Origin: Thiocapsa roseopersicina
GTDB taxonomy: Bacteria; Pseudomonadota; Gammaproteobacteria; Chromatiales; Chromatiaceae
Direction of reading: 5' to 3'
NCBI RefSeq assembly: GCF_900106925.1
Contig: NZ_FNNZ01000004.1
Coordinates: forward strand, 62,001-126,000
Length of the DNA stretch: 64,000 nt
Shown: positions 47,480-56,915 of the stretch, piece by piece
Layout of the letters: the number at the start of each line of letters is the position of its first letter
Position numbering within the stretch: the stretch's first letter is position 1
Translations under genes and position numbers: made by a program
Notes under the pieces: model-generated
Seen by the model: only the letters and a program-made list of their open reading frames with translations
Told to the model about the DNA's origin: nothing
The model's database searches: none

Positions 47480-48484
47480 TTGCAAGGCACGTCTTTGTCT
47501 TCCCTCCCCGCACCTGTGCTGGACCGCCGCCTGTCTGTCGCGCCCATGTTGGACTGGACCGATCGGCACTGCCGTTATTTCCTGCGTCTTCTCAGCCGAT
47601 ACACCCTGCTCTATACCGAGATGGTGACCACGGGTGCGCTGATTCACGGGGAGCGCGAGCGCTTCCTCGGCTTCGATCCCGCCGAGCACCCGATCGCGCT
47701 CCAGCTCGGCGGGTCAGACCCGCAGGACATGGCGCGCTGTGCACGGATGGGTGCCGATCGGGGCTACGACGAGATCAACATCAACGTCGGTTGTCCGTCG
47801 GACCGGGTGCAAAACGGCCGGTTCGGCGCCTGCTTGATGGCCGAGCCGAGACTGGTCGCGGACTGCGTGGCCGCGATGAAGGACGCCGTCGCGGTACCGG
47901 TGACCGTCAAGACCCGGATCGGAATCGACGATCGCGACAGCTACGGCGAGCTTTTGGCCTTCGCCGGCGCCGTGACCGATGCCGGCTGCGACGCGCTCGT
48001 CGTGCATGCGCGCAAGGCCTGGCTCGCCGGACTAAGCCCGAAGGAGAACCGCGACATCCCGCCGTTGCGCTACGATGTGGTCGAGCAGCTCAAGCGCGAT
48101 CTGCCGAACCAGACGATCGCGATCAACGGGGGCATCAAGACCCTGGACGAGACCAAACGGTTTCTCGAGACGCTCGACGGAGTCATGATCGGTCGCGAGG
48201 CCTATCACAACCCTTGGATCCTAGCAGAGGCGGACCGGCTGATCTTCGGGGATGCCCGTCGCGCACCGACGCGCAACGAGGTTCTCGACGCCTTCCTGCC
48301 CTACGTTGAGCGCGAGCTGGCGAGGGGCACGCCGCTGAGCGCCATGAGCCGGCACATCCTCGGTCTCTTCCAAGGCCAACCCGGCGCGCGCGCATGGCGA
48401 CGCCATCTCAGTGAGCAGGCGCATCGTCCGGGCGCTGGAACCGAGGTCCTGACCGCCAAGCTGCCGCCCGAGCCGCGGCCTTAG
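47480..48484 (+). CDS. dusA: tRNA-dihydrouridine(20/20a) synthase
   Basis: DusA reduces U20/U20a in the tRNA D-loop with FMN. Signature segments are SVAPMLDWTDRHCRYFLRLLS, YTEMVTTGALIHG, ALQLGGSDP, INVGCPSDRVQNG (catalytic Cys), VKTRIGIDDRDSY and HARKAWLAGLSPKENR. It is 334 residues from the TTG at 47480, which is the family's usual N-terminal length, but internal GTG codons are possible starts. The gene follows an inverted repeat. Confidence 0.95.
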   Translation: MQGTSLSSLPAPVLDRRLSVAPMLDWTDRHCRYFLRLLSRYTLLYTEMVTTGALIHGERERFLGFDPAEHPIALQLGGSDPQDMARCARMGADRGYDEININVGCPSDRVQNGRFGACLMAEPRLVADCVAAMKDAVAVPVTVKTRIGIDDRDSYGELLAFAGAVTDAGCDALVVHARKAWLAGLSPKENRDIPPLRYDVVEQLKRDLPNQTIAINGGIKTLDETKRFLETLDGVMIGREAYHNPWILAEADRLIFGDARRAPTRNEVLDAFLPYVERELARGTPLSAMSRHILGLFQGQPGARAWRRHLSEQAHRPGAGTEVLTAKLPPEPRP

Positions 48485-48508
48485 CCGGCGGGCCTCGCGC
48501 GCGGCGCC

Positions 48509-49384
48509 ATGGACTGGGTCAGCCTCTCTTTGCTCTGCGCCTTCTCCCTGGCGAGTGCAGACGCCGCAACCAAGGCATGGCTGCAAGGCTTCTCGGCCCG
48601 CGAGCTGGTCGTCGTGCGCTTCGGCGTCGTCGGGCTCCTCATGACACCGCTGCTGGTCGGCATGCCGCCGGTACTGGATCTGCCACCGGCCTTTTGGGCG
48701 TGGATCGCCGCCCTGATCCCGCTCGAGATCGCCGCGATGCTGCTCTACATGGCGGCGATCCGCGACCATCCGCTCTCGCTCACCCTGCCCTACCTGGCCT
48801 TTACCCCGGTGTTCGTCGTCGCGGTGGCTTGGGTGCTGCTCGGCGAAGAGGTCAGTCCGCTCGGTGCGGCGGGTGTGGGGTTGGTGGTGGCAGGCGCCTG
48901 GCTGCTCAACAGCCGACACGCCGAACGAGGTGACTGGAGAAGCTGGACACGTCCCTTCGCGGCCATCGTCGAGGAGCCCGGCTCGCGGATGATGCTCGCG
49001 GTGGCCGCTATCTATGCCGTGACCGCGACCCTGGGCAAAGGGGCCATGCGCCACATGGACCCGGAGTTTTTCGGGGCCTTCTACTTTGCACTGCTGGGCG
49101 CGGCCGTTTGTCTGCTGATCCTGTTGCCGCGGCCTCGGATTCTGCTCAAGCTGGCGGGCCGACCCGGACCGGTGCTGCTCGTCGGTGTCCTGACGGGGCT
49201 GATGGTCTACACGCACTTCCTTGCCGTGCAACAGGTCGAGGTGGCCTACATGATCGCGGTCAAACGCACCAGCCTGCTCTTCGGCATCCTCTACGGCGTC
49301 CTGATCTTCCGCGAGACCGGACTCTCGACCCGTCTGCCGGGAGGTGTGCTGATGCTCGCCGGCGTGGTACTCATTGCTCGGTAG
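48509..49384 (+). CDS. EamA (DMT) family transporter
   Basis: A 291-residue integral membrane protein with about ten membrane segments arranged as two EamA repeats: FSLASADAATKAWLQGFSARELVVVRF in the first, and AIYAVTATLGKGAMRHMDPEFFGAFYFALLGA in the second. LAFTPVFVVAVAWVLLGEEVSPLGAAGVGLVVAGAWLL is the typical end of an EamA repeat. Substrate unknown (metabolite or amino-acid exporter type). It follows dusA by 24 bp, so it is probably co-transcribed, and ends overlapping the convergent gene by 14 bases. Confidence 0.87.
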   Translation: MDWVSLSLLCAFSLASADAATKAWLQGFSARELVVVRFGVVGLLMTPLLVGMPPVLDLPPAFWAWIAALIPLEIAAMLLYMAAIRDHPLSLTLPYLAFTPVFVVAVAWVLLGEEVSPLGAAGVGLVVAGAWLLNSRHAERGDWRSWTRPFAAIVEEPGSRMMLAVAAIYAVTATLGKGAMRHMDPEFFGAFYFALLGAAVCLLILLPRPRILLKLAGRPGPVLLVGVLTGLMVYTHFLAVQQVEVAYMIAVKRTSLLFGILYGVLIFRETGLSTRLPGGVLMLAGVVLIAR

Positions 49385-50960
49385 ACGCGTGCACCGAGCC
49401 GAAGGCCGACTCGATCCGTGCGAGCACCTCAGCCAATGGAGGGGTTCGGCTGGTATCGATGAAGACCGCGCGGGCACGTTCCTCGGAAGCCAATGGTTCA
49501 CAGGCCGCATGCTGGCGGCTCAAGACCTGAAGATTCGCATCCGAGGCGTCGTCGCCTGCGCCGAGACGAAAGATGATGCGTTCCTGCAGCACCTCCAAGG
49601 GAGCATCCAGGGCCAGGATCACGGCCTGCACACCACGTCGTCGCGCCAAATCCCAGAAGCGTGCGCGCCGCGCGCCGGTGATAAAAGTCGCATCCACCAG
49701 TACGTCGTAACCATAGCCGAGGATCGCCTCCGCCAGACGCAACAGCCGGGCATAAGTCCATTCGGTCGCGGTCGGAAAATAGATCCCGGCGTCGAGCGAG
49801 GCCCGGGTGGAGACGGCCTCGGAGATGCCGAAGAGTCGCTTGCGCTCGATATCGGAGCGCAGGTGAATCAGCGGCAGCGCCTCGCGGAGCTGGCGCCCCA
49901 AACAGCTTTTTCCGGACCCCGAGAAGCCGCACGCAATCAGCAGACGGGGCGGGCGGGTGCGGGCCGTGTAGGACTCGGCAAGCTCCAGATAACGGATGTA
50001 GGTGCTTCGATCGCGTGACTCTTGTACTGAATCCGGATCGGCCTGCCCGAGACGGATCGCCATGACCTTGGCCCGGACGAGCGCGCGATACACCTTGTAG
50101 AGATCCAGCATGGCCAGCAGCTCGAAGTCGCCGCAGCACTCGAGATAGCAGTTCAGGAAACGCCGCGCCAACGGCGCTGCACCCGACTCATCCAGATCCA
50201 TGATCAGGAACGCGATCTCGCTCGCCGTATCGATCCAACGCAGGAAGGGATTGAACTCGATCGCGTCGAAGATGCGGATCTCACCGTCGACCAAGGCGAT
50301 GTTGCCGCGATGCATGTCGCCGTGACACTCGCGGACATAGCCGTTGCGGCGCCGACGCTCGATCATGGGGATGAGGACCTGCCAACGCGCACGCGTCCAG
50401 GCTTCGAGACGATCCAGGCATTCACACGGATCCGGCAGCAGGGCGCGGGAGCGAATCTGCGCCAGATTCTCGACCATGGGGGCAAGTACAGCTTCCGGTG
50501 TCCCGAACGGGCTTTCGGTGTCGGCGACGGGGATCCGGGTATGAAACGCCGCGACCTCTTCGGCCAAACGATCGATCACCTCGCCGGACAGCGCCTGACG
50601 GTCGAGCAGGGCCTCTTGCGGGAAACGATGCATCTGCACGGCATACTCCTGCACCGGACCGGACCCGCACATACGCGGCGCGCTTGGCGTGCCGGTAACG
50701 CCGACCACACCGATATAGAGATCCGGCGCCAGGCGCCGATTCAGCCGCAGCTCTTCTTCGCAACAGCGGCGGCGACGTTCCAGTGTCGAGAAATCGAGGA
50801 AACCCAGGTCGATCGGCTTCTTGAGCTTGTAGGCGAATGCGCCGGCGAGGAACACATGCGAGATGTGCGTCTCGATGTGCTCGACCGCATCGACTGGATG
50901 CGGATAGGCATCCGGCCGCATCAGGGCTTCGAGCAAGCGCGGAAAGGCGTCGACGTCCAC
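49371..50960 (-). CDS. Kinase-fold (APH) / P-loop ATPase fusion protein
   Basis: A 529-residue fusion. The N-terminal half is an aminoglycoside-phosphotransferase-like fold: HISHVFLAGAFAYKLKKPIDLGFLDF (Lys in ATP site), then the catalytic ECHGDMHRGNIAL and metal IFDAIEFNPFLRW. The second half (after about 340) is a P-loop nucleotide kinase with LIACGFSGSGKSCLGRQL (Walker A), VLVDATFITGARRARF, and a lid-like GAGDDASDA. The arrangement is a known but uncharacterised bacterial family, sometimes listed as bifunctional aminoglycoside phosphotransferase/ATP-binding protein. No antibiotic role is implied; both parts likely phosphorylate small molecules. Confidence 0.9.
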   Translation of the reverse strand: MDVDAFPRLLEALMRPDAYPHPVDAVEHIETHISHVFLAGAFAYKLKKPIDLGFLDFSTLERRRRCCEEELRLNRRLAPDLYIGVVGVTGTPSAPRMCGSGPVQEYAVQMHRFPQEALLDRQALSGEVIDRLAEEVAAFHTRIPVADTESPFGTPEAVLAPMVENLAQIRSRALLPDPCECLDRLEAWTRARWQVLIPMIERRRRNGYVRECHGDMHRGNIALVDGEIRIFDAIEFNPFLRWIDTASEIAFLIMDLDESGAAPLARRFLNCYLECCGDFELLAMLDLYKVYRALVRAKVMAIRLGQADPDSVQESRDRSTYIRYLELAESYTARTRPPRLLIACGFSGSGKSCLGRQLREALPLIHLRSDIERKRLFGISEAVSTRASLDAGIYFPTATEWTYARLLRLAEAILGYGYDVLVDATFITGARRARFWDLARRRGVQAVILALDAPLEVLQERIIFRLGAGDDASDANLQVLSRQHAACEPLASEERARAVFIDTSRTPPLAEVLARIESAFGSVHASTEQ

Positions 50961-51090
50961 GGGGCAGCTACCCTCATCCGCTCGGCAAAAACCTTACGTC
51001 AATCGACCTTGAACCGAGTATAAGCGTTCTTTAATATCCCACAGGATATTCGTCCTTCCCAACCCGCAATCCCAACCTTTGGAGATATTC

Positions 51091-51291
51091 ATGTCGATCG
51101 AGCGCATCGTGTTTGCCGTAGCCGGCGCCTTCATCCTGATTTCGCTCCTGCTTGCGCACTACGTCAGCCCCTACTGGATGTGGTTCACGGCCTTCGTCGG
51201 CCTGAACCTCCTGCAGTCCGCCTTCACCGGATTCTGCCCCTTGGCCGTGATCCTGAAGAAGATGGGCAAGAAGGCCGGCCCCGCGTTCTGA
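51091..51291 (+). CDS. DUF2892-type small membrane protein
   Basis: A 66-residue protein (ATG at 51091, GGAG seven bases upstream) with two membrane helices: [20 protein letters not shown] and [27 protein letters not shown]. The GFCP motif after the second helix is conserved in the DUF2892/YgaP membrane domain, which in some proteins is fused to a rhodanese. The stand-alone form is widespread in sulfur bacteria; the function is unknown. Near its stop a repeat element begins. Confidence 0.8.
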   Translation: MSIERIVFAVAGAFILISLLLAHYVSPYWMWFTAFVGLNLLQSAFTGFCPLAVILKKMGKKAGPAF

Positions 51292-51298
51292 GGCCCAC

Positions 51299-51491
51299 TG
51301 AACCGCGTCCGGAGCGATCAAAATCGCTTCGTCCTTTGCCTTAACCTCGTGCCACACGACAGCCTCGGCGAGACGCGGTTCAGAAAAATAAAATATTTTA
51401 ATCACTTAAATCGCGTCGGCACCGGCTGCGCCTGCACTCGAGGATCCCGCCCCAGACTCCGAGGCCGCATGTCGGACCGGACGCGATTTAA
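51299..51491. repeat. Composite TTAAACCGCG-bounded element, locus 8
   Basis: Unit A is 51299-51382 (TGAACCGCGTCCGG to GACGCGGTTCA). The AT-rich linker AAAAATAAAATATTTTAATC follows, then a diverged second unit 51406-51491 (TTAAATCGCGTC to GACGCGATTTAA). Its right end supplies the TAA stop of rimO. It occupies the whole gap between convergent genes. Confidence 0.85.
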
Positions 51492-52813
51492 TCGGTCACC
51501 GGCTGCGCCCAGAGATCATGGTCGCCTGCATCCGTGACCTCGACCTCGATGAAATCCCCCGGATCCAACTCCCAGCCGCCGGCGATGATGACCTCGCCGT
51601 CGATCTCGGGTGCGTCCGCGTAGCTGCGGGCGATCACCTCGTCCTCCCCGACCTCGTCGACCAGCACTGTCAGCCGCTGACCGATGCGCTCGGCGAGCTT
51701 CGCCCGGCTGATCTCGGCCTGCACGGCCATGAAGCGCTCAACCCGCTCGTGTTTGACCGGCTCCGGGACAGGATCGGGCAGCGCGTTGGCGGTCGCACCC
51801 TCGACCGGCGAATAGGGGAAACAGCCGACGCGGTCGAGCCGAGCGGCACGCAGGAAGTCGAGCAGCTCCTCGAACTCCGTCTCGGTTTCGCCCGGAAAAC
51901 CGACGATGAAGGTGCTGCGCATGACCAGCTCCGGGCACTGCTCGCGCCAGCGCGAGAGCCGGTCGAGCACCTTCTCGGTCGCCGCCGGACGGCGCATCGC
52001 CCGCAGAATCGGCTCGCTCCCGTGCTGCAGCGGCATGTCGAGATACGGCAGGATCAGCCCCTCCGCCATCAGCGGGATCAGCTCGTCCACATGCGGATAG
52101 GGATAGACATAGTGCAGTCGGACCCAGGCCGGCAGCTCGCCGAGTGCGCGCGCCAGGTTGACCGTATCGGTCTTGAGCGGCCGGCCCTTCCAGAAATCCG
52201 GCCGGTAGCGCAGGTCCAGCCCGTAGGCGCTGGTGTCCTGCGAGATGATCAGAAGCTCGCGTACCCCCGACTCCACCAGCCGCTCGGCTTCTGCGAGCAC
52301 CTCGCCGATCGGGCGGCTCGCCAGATCGCCGCGCAGGCTCGGGATGATGCAGAAGCTGCACCGATGGTTACAGCCCTCCGAGATCTTGAGATAGGCAAAG
52401 TGCCGCGGCGTGAGCTTCACCCCCTGCGGCGGCACCAGGCTGACGAAGGGATCATGCGGCGCCGGCAGTTGCGCATGCACCGCAGCCATTACCTCGTCGA
52501 GTGCATGCGGACCCGTCACCGCGAGGACCTCCGGATGGGCCTTGCGGACGATCTCGGCACGCGCACCCAGGCAACCCGTCACGATGACGCGACCGTTGGC
52601 GTGCAACGCCTCGCCGATCGCGTCGAGCGACTCCTCGACCGCATCGTCGATAAAGCCGCAGGTGTTGACGATGACGAGATCGGCATCCTCGTAGCTCGGC
52701 GGGATGCCGTAGCCCTCCGCACGCAGCTGCGTGAGGATCCGCTCGGAATCCACCGTCGCCTTGGGACAGCCGAGGCTGATGAATCCGATCTTGGGGGTTT
52801 GCGTCATCGACAT
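51488..52813 (-). CDS. rimO: Ribosomal protein S12 methylthiotransferase RimO
   Basis: RimO adds a methylthio group to Asp of S12, using radical SAM chemistry. The 441-residue protein has the N-terminal UPF0004 cluster (Cys16 in [15 protein letters not shown], Cys52 in NTCGF, Cys81 in TGCLG), the radical SAM cluster CNHRCSFC (Cys148, 152, 155) and a C-terminal TRAM domain. The stop TAA is within a repeat terminus. The start could also be the Met at the third codon. Confidence 0.96.
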   Translation of the reverse strand: MSMTQTPKIGFISLGCPKATVDSERILTQLRAEGYGIPPSYEDADLVIVNTCGFIDDAVEESLDAIGEALHANGRVIVTGCLGARAEIVRKAHPEVLAVTGPHALDEVMAAVHAQLPAPHDPFVSLVPPQGVKLTPRHFAYLKISEGCNHRCSFCIIPSLRGDLASRPIGEVLAEAERLVESGVRELLIISQDTSAYGLDLRYRPDFWKGRPLKTDTVNLARALGELPAWVRLHYVYPYPHVDELIPLMAEGLILPYLDMPLQHGSEPILRAMRRPAATEKVLDRLSRWREQCPELVMRSTFIVGFPGETETEFEELLDFLRAARLDRVGCFPYSPVEGATANALPDPVPEPVKHERVERFMAVQAEISRAKLAERIGQRLTVLVDEVGEDEVIARSYADAPEIDGEVIIAGGWELDPGDFIEVEVTDAGDHDLWAQPVTD

Positions 52814-52829
52814 AGGGTCAACCGGGATC

Positions 52830-53022
52830 TAAACCGCGCCAAGCGCGATATGCGATGTTTTTGGATGGGATCGGCCCCGGCAGACTTGACGGCCGTTGGA
52901 GCCGGCGCGGTTTAAGATATTTAAAAGCATATTATCTTAAACCGCGTCTCCGCTAAGGGTCGTGGATGCACCAAACGTCGAGCGCACTCGAACATGAGCA
53001 TCTCGCTCTGGACGCGGTTTAA
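52830..53022. repeat. Composite TTAAACCGCG-bounded element, locus 9 (B-linker-A, inverted)
   Basis: The order is reversed: B unit 52830-52915, AT-rich linker, A unit 52937-53022. The reverse complement is almost identical to locus 7, including CGAGATGCT, CTCGACGTTTG and TGCATCCAC in the A unit. It sits between rimO (start) and the VOC gene (end). Confidence 0.9.
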
Positions 53023-53047
53023 AACGTCCAAAGAAAACCGACACGCG

Positions 53048-53827
53048 TCAAGGATGCCCGAATTGGATGACGGCGAAGATGGCACCCTGCGGATCGCCGA
53101 GAAAGGCGAATCGGCCGACATTCTCGACCTCCTTCGGATCCATGACGATGCTGCCGCCGAGGCGTTTGGTTGTCGCCAAGGCACGATCGCAGTCCTCGAC
53201 GCCGAAATAGATCGACCAGTTCGGCGGCATCGAGCCCCATTCGGCGTCGAGCTCGATCATGCCGCCGACCTCCTTGCCGTCGAGCTCGAACAGCGTGTAA
53301 CGCCCGTCCAACAAGCTCTTGCTGGTGCGTGCGGTCCAGCCGAAGAGGTCTTCGTAGAAGCGCGAGGCGGCCTTGGTGTTGCGGGTCTGCAGCTCGCTCC
53401 AGCTGCGTGCGCCGTAGGTGTTGTCCAGCTCGGCGCCGAACAGCGAGCCCGGCTCCCAGAGTCCGAGCACGGCGCCGGTGGGATCCTGAATGAAGGCCAT
53501 GCGCCCGAGCTGCATCACATCGACCGCAGGCATCACCAAGCGTCCGCCCAGCTCGACGGCCTGCTCCGCGCTCGCCTGAACGTCCATCACTCGGACATAG
53601 CTCGCCCAGTAGGGAAAGGCGCCTTGCTCGGGCGCCATCTCGTAGAGTGCTGCGGCTCGCTTGCCGTCGCGTTTCAGGATGCTGTAAGGCACCTCGTAGT
53701 CGGTCGGGAGATCCTCGGAGGTCCAGCCGAAGATCTCGCCGTAAAAGGTCTTCGCGGCCTCGGGGGCATTGGTCGCCAGATCGACCCAGCAGAAGGTCCC
53801 GGGTGGATAGCTTGTCATCTCGGCCAT
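53048..53827 (-). CDS. Two-domain VOC family protein
   Basis: A 259-residue protein made of two VOC modules: residues 1-130 (GTFCWVDLATNAPEAAKTFYGEIFGW ... QDPTGAVLGLWEP) and 135-259 (SWSELQTRNTKAASRFYEDLFGW ... GDPQGAIFAVIQF). The family is related to the CFP-30B/hydroxylase-type group of actinobacteria. The first module lacks an evident metal-binding His pair, so catalysis is doubtful; substrate unknown. GAGGAAGG precedes the ATG. Confidence 0.86.
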   Translation of the reverse strand: MAEMTSYPPGTFCWVDLATNAPEAAKTFYGEIFGWTSEDLPTDYEVPYSILKRDGKRAAALYEMAPEQGAFPYWASYVRVMDVQASAEQAVELGGRLVMPAVDVMQLGRMAFIQDPTGAVLGLWEPGSLFGAELDNTYGARSWSELQTRNTKAASRFYEDLFGWTARTSKSLLDGRYTLFELDGKEVGGMIELDAEWGSMPPNWSIYFGVEDCDRALATTKRLGGSIVMDPKEVENVGRFAFLGDPQGAIFAVIQFGHP

Positions 53828-53884
53828 GGAGCCTTCCTCGGTTCGGATCCTTGATTCGGATCGTTAAGGTTGAATGCTGCGGGA

Positions 53885-54496
53885 TCAGTCGACATCCGAA
53901 TCGGCACGCCGGCCTTTACGACCCGTCAAACGGCGCGGCGGCGGGTCGCCGTCCATCATCATGAGCATGCGCTCCTCCTCGGCGAGACGCTTGGCGGCGA
54001 GATGCTTCTCCTGTCGCACCCGGGCGGTGTAGCCGAGCGCAGCACCTCCGGCCGTCGTCAGGGTCAGCAGCCCGAGGGTGACGAACTGAGCCAGCATCAT
54101 GGCCACGCCGAGACCCACGGCACCGCCGACGACGACGCCGGTCTTGAGGTTGGCACCCATCGAGCCGCGATGCCGGACCTTGGCCTGGAGGACCGCGTTG
54201 TCGCGTCCGACCTTCGCACGAATCTGCTCGGCCTTGACGCGGATCTTCTCGCGTTCCTTGGAGAAACGCTCGCTGACCCGCGAGACGGTGCGATGGCGAT
54301 CAGCCGCAACGATGGTATTGAACCAAAAGGCGACCAGCGTGCCGATCGAGCCGCCCAACAACAGAAAGAGCGGCCAAGTCGTTTGCCAGTCGGTACTCAA
54401 GGCGGTGTAGACCAAGAGCCCCGTGACACCCTGGAGCAGAAAGATCCCGATCAGGAAACGAACCAAGCTGCCCACACCGGTTGGAATGATATTCAT
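53885..54496 (-). CDS. Hypothetical membrane protein with coiled-coil segment
   Basis: I do not recognise the family. The 203-residue product has two N-terminal membrane segments (about residues 10-65), a charged helical stretch SRVSERFSKEREKIRVKAEQIRAK near 75-100 that may form a coiled coil, then two more hydrophobic segments around 120-155, and a basic C-terminus with the MLMMMDGDPPPRR tail. An in-frame GTG at 54511 is another possible start. It is immediately downstream of a lipoprotein gene in the same direction, so the two may work together at the envelope. Confidence 0.7.
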   Translation of the reverse strand: MNIIPTGVGSLVRFLIGIFLLQGVTGLLVYTALSTDWQTTWPLFLLLGGSIGTLVAFWFNTIVAADRHRTVSRVSERFSKEREKIRVKAEQIRAKVGRDNAVLQAKVRHRGSMGANLKTGVVVGGAVGLGVAMMLAQFVTLGLLTLTTAGGAALGYTARVRQEKHLAAKRLAEEERMLMMMDGDPPPRRLTGRKGRRADSDVD

Positions 54497-54529
54497 CGTC
54501 TTCGTCTGCACTCCCTGGCGTCGAGCGCG

Positions 54530-55993
54530 TCAGGCACTCGGCGGCTCGTTCTTCAAGAGGGCCGCAACGCCGAGCATCAAACGACCGATCGCCGCTCCTG
54601 CTCCGGCTCCGGATTCGCCCGGCCCCCCCAGCATAAAAAACCATACCGGCTCTGCGGTCGCCACCGTCCCCGCATTGCCGGATTGTGGCCCGCGCACGCC
54701 GCGGAGTCGATCGCGGATCGCCGCCAGACTCTCCGGGCGGCCGGCGAGCTCGGGGCCGATACCGCGATCGAAGGCATCGACGACACCGTACAGGTGCTCG
54801 ATTTCGAGGCCGGAGAGATCCGCGACGAGTCTGTAAGCGCCGGCTCCGCCGGACAGGAGATCCGGCTCGAGGGCAGCAACGAGGAAGGGACCGGAGCCCT
54901 TTTGCAGAGGCGCCGCGATGTCCGCCTCGCCCTGCCCGCGCAGATCCTCGATCAACTGCTTGCGCATGCGATCCGAGAGATCCGCGGCGACCTGGTTGAA
55001 CAAGGGCATCCCGCCGAGCTCTGCATCGACCGGGATGAGAAAGACGTGGGCGTCGGGGCGCGGCGCGGCCTCGGCATCGCCGCCGGACGCTGCGTAGGTC
55101 TCGACGAGTCGAAACAGCTCGCGGTGACGCGCCTGATCCGGCTGCGCAAGACGCTCGACGTTCGGGCCGACCATGATGAAGGTGTAGACGCCGAAACCAG
55201 GCACCGCACGTCGGTACAGACGATCGATGCCGTTTGAGGTCTCGATGCGCACCGCCGACCCCTCCGACGGGAAATAGGCCATCGCGTGGTCGCGCGCGAG
55301 ACGCGTCGGACCGCTGCCCGAGCCGTTCAACTCAAGATTCCGCGTGAGCCCGTCGGCCGCCGCCGTCTCGATCGCGCGTCGCGCCCGAGGTGCGCTCAGT
55401 GCGCGCGCCCTCTCCGCGACGGGGGTCAGGACCTGCTCGCCCCCCTTTGCGACCATCTCGCGTACGATGTCCGTCGGCGGCGCGCAGTTGCCGAGGATCA
55501 GTGCCTCGGTGCCTTCGGCCGGATCGATCACGGACGAATAGAGACTCGCCACCAAGGCATCGAGCCCGTCCCGGATCGAGATCGACATGGATCGTGCAGA
55601 CAGACACTCGGCCGCCACCTCGGCCCGCAGAATCTCGGGATCCTGGCTGAAAAGCACTGGCGGCGCGCCGGGATCGTTGAACAGGACGCCCCCGGACGGA
55701 CGCGCCTCCGCCGGAGACGAACCCTCCGGAAGTACGTCGGAAGGCCGCGCGTCGTCCGCAAGGGTCTCGTCCACGCCCTGCCATCGCGGAGGTTCCGCCG
55801 CACGCACGACACTTGGAGCCGGCTCGGACTCGGCGCCGACCGGGAGATCCGGACGAACACCCGCACAACCGGCGACCGAGACGGCGAGCCCGAGCAGCCA
55901 ACCCGCAGCGACGACGCCTACTCGCCCGCCCGCGCGAAAACGGCGAGGTCGCCGCACGGGTCCGGCAAGGATGTGGTGCAAAGGTGTCTCCAC
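54530..55993 (-). CDS. Putative lipoprotein of unknown function
   Basis: A 487-residue predicted lipoprotein. I chose the GTG at 55993 because GGAGA lies about eight bases upstream and it places the lipobox correctly: a basic n-region (RRPRRFRAGGR), hydrophobic VAAGWLLGLAV and SVAGC. The frame is open for 100 more codons upstream, but that stretch is not protein-like. After the lipidated Cys comes a Pro/Ala-rich linker, then a folded part with no recognised domain, including RIETSNGIDRLYRR, FGVYTFIMVGPNVERL and VFLIPVDAELGG. The C-terminus has ESGAGAGAAIGRLM. Perhaps an envelope sensor or anchor. Confidence 0.68.
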   Translation of the reverse strand: METPLHHILAGPVRRPRRFRAGGRVGVVAAGWLLGLAVSVAGCAGVRPDLPVGAESEPAPSVVRAAEPPRWQGVDETLADDARPSDVLPEGSSPAEARPSGGVLFNDPGAPPVLFSQDPEILRAEVAAECLSARSMSISIRDGLDALVASLYSSVIDPAEGTEALILGNCAPPTDIVREMVAKGGEQVLTPVAERARALSAPRARRAIETAAADGLTRNLELNGSGSGPTRLARDHAMAYFPSEGSAVRIETSNGIDRLYRRAVPGFGVYTFIMVGPNVERLAQPDQARHRELFRLVETYAASGGDAEAAPRPDAHVFLIPVDAELGGMPLFNQVAADLSDRMRKQLIEDLRGQGEADIAAPLQKGSGPFLVAALEPDLLSGGAGAYRLVADLSGLEIEHLYGVVDAFDRGIGPELAGRPESLAAIRDRLRGVRGPQSGNAGTVATAEPVWFFMLGGPGESGAGAGAAIGRLMLGVAALLKNEPPSA

Positions 55994-56294
55994 GATGTAA
56001 CCGTCTCCCGGTATCGCGTCAGTAGAAGTCGATTCGGTGCCGACCTGCGCACCGGCGGCGCCCTTTTCGGAGGTCTGCGTTGCGCAGTCGGCGCGGTACC
56101 CAGCATAACGGATCGCGCGGACCGATCCGATGCCATTTCGTCCCGTTGCGTCGCGAAGCCGGTTGTCGATCGACCCGCGTGCCCCGACGTCCGGGATGAC
56201 GCAATGGGCGACACCGCGTCCAACATGGCCCGAACATGCGAGCATCGGGATCCCGATCGATCCCCGACCCGAGTCATCCCCAACGGCGAAGACC

Positions 56295-56897
56295 ATGTAT
56301 CCGATCGATAAACCCTACTCGGAAGCCTGCGAAGAAAACAAGCGGCCGATTCTCGACGTGATCGGCCCGCTCTTTCAAGAGGCCCGTTGCCTCCTCGAGA
56401 TCGGAAGCGGCACCGGTCAACACGCGGTCTTCTTCGCTGCCGCCCTGCCCCATCTGGTGTGGCAAACCAGCGACTGCGCGCACTATCTCCCCGGAATCCG
56501 TGCCTGGCTGGACGATGCCGCCCTGCCCAATCTACCGCCCGTGCGCGTGCTCGACGTCACCGGCAGCTGGCCCGACGAACGGTTCGATGCCGTGTTCAGC
56601 GCCAACACTGCCCACATCATGTCCGAGGCGCAGGTCGAGGCCATGTTCGAAGGGGTCGGCCGCGTCCTGGTCGACGGTGGTTGCTTCGTCCTTTACGGCC
56701 CCTTCAACATCGGCGGTCGCTACACCAGCGAGAGCAATGCACGCTTCGACGCCATGCTGCGCTCGCGTGACCCCGCGATGGGCATCCGGGATCTCGACCT
56801 CCTCGTCCGGATGGCCCGCGACAACGGCATGGAGTTGATCGCGGATCACCCGATGCCGGTGAACAACCGTACCCTGGTGTGGCAGAGTATCTCCTGA
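56295..56897 (+). CDS. DUF938 SAM-dependent methyltransferase
   Basis: The 200-residue protein has a class I methyltransferase fold. Motif I is LLEIGSGTGQHAVFFA near residue 35; the DUF938 opening PYSEACEENKRPIL and the later SANTAHIMSEAQVEAMF and GPFNIGGRYTSESNARFD are conserved. Substrate unknown. The ATG at 56295 was chosen because homologues start near this point; the frame is open upstream. DUF427 follows 18 bp later. Confidence 0.88.
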   Translation: MYPIDKPYSEACEENKRPILDVIGPLFQEARCLLEIGSGTGQHAVFFAAALPHLVWQTSDCAHYLPGIRAWLDDAALPNLPPVRVLDVTGSWPDERFDAVFSANTAHIMSEAQVEAMFEGVGRVLVDGGCFVLYGPFNIGGRYTSESNARFDAMLRSRDPAMGIRDLDLLVRMARDNGMELIADHPMPVNNRTLVWQSIS

Positions 56898-56915
56898 GGA
56901 CAGCCCGTACCCGAG

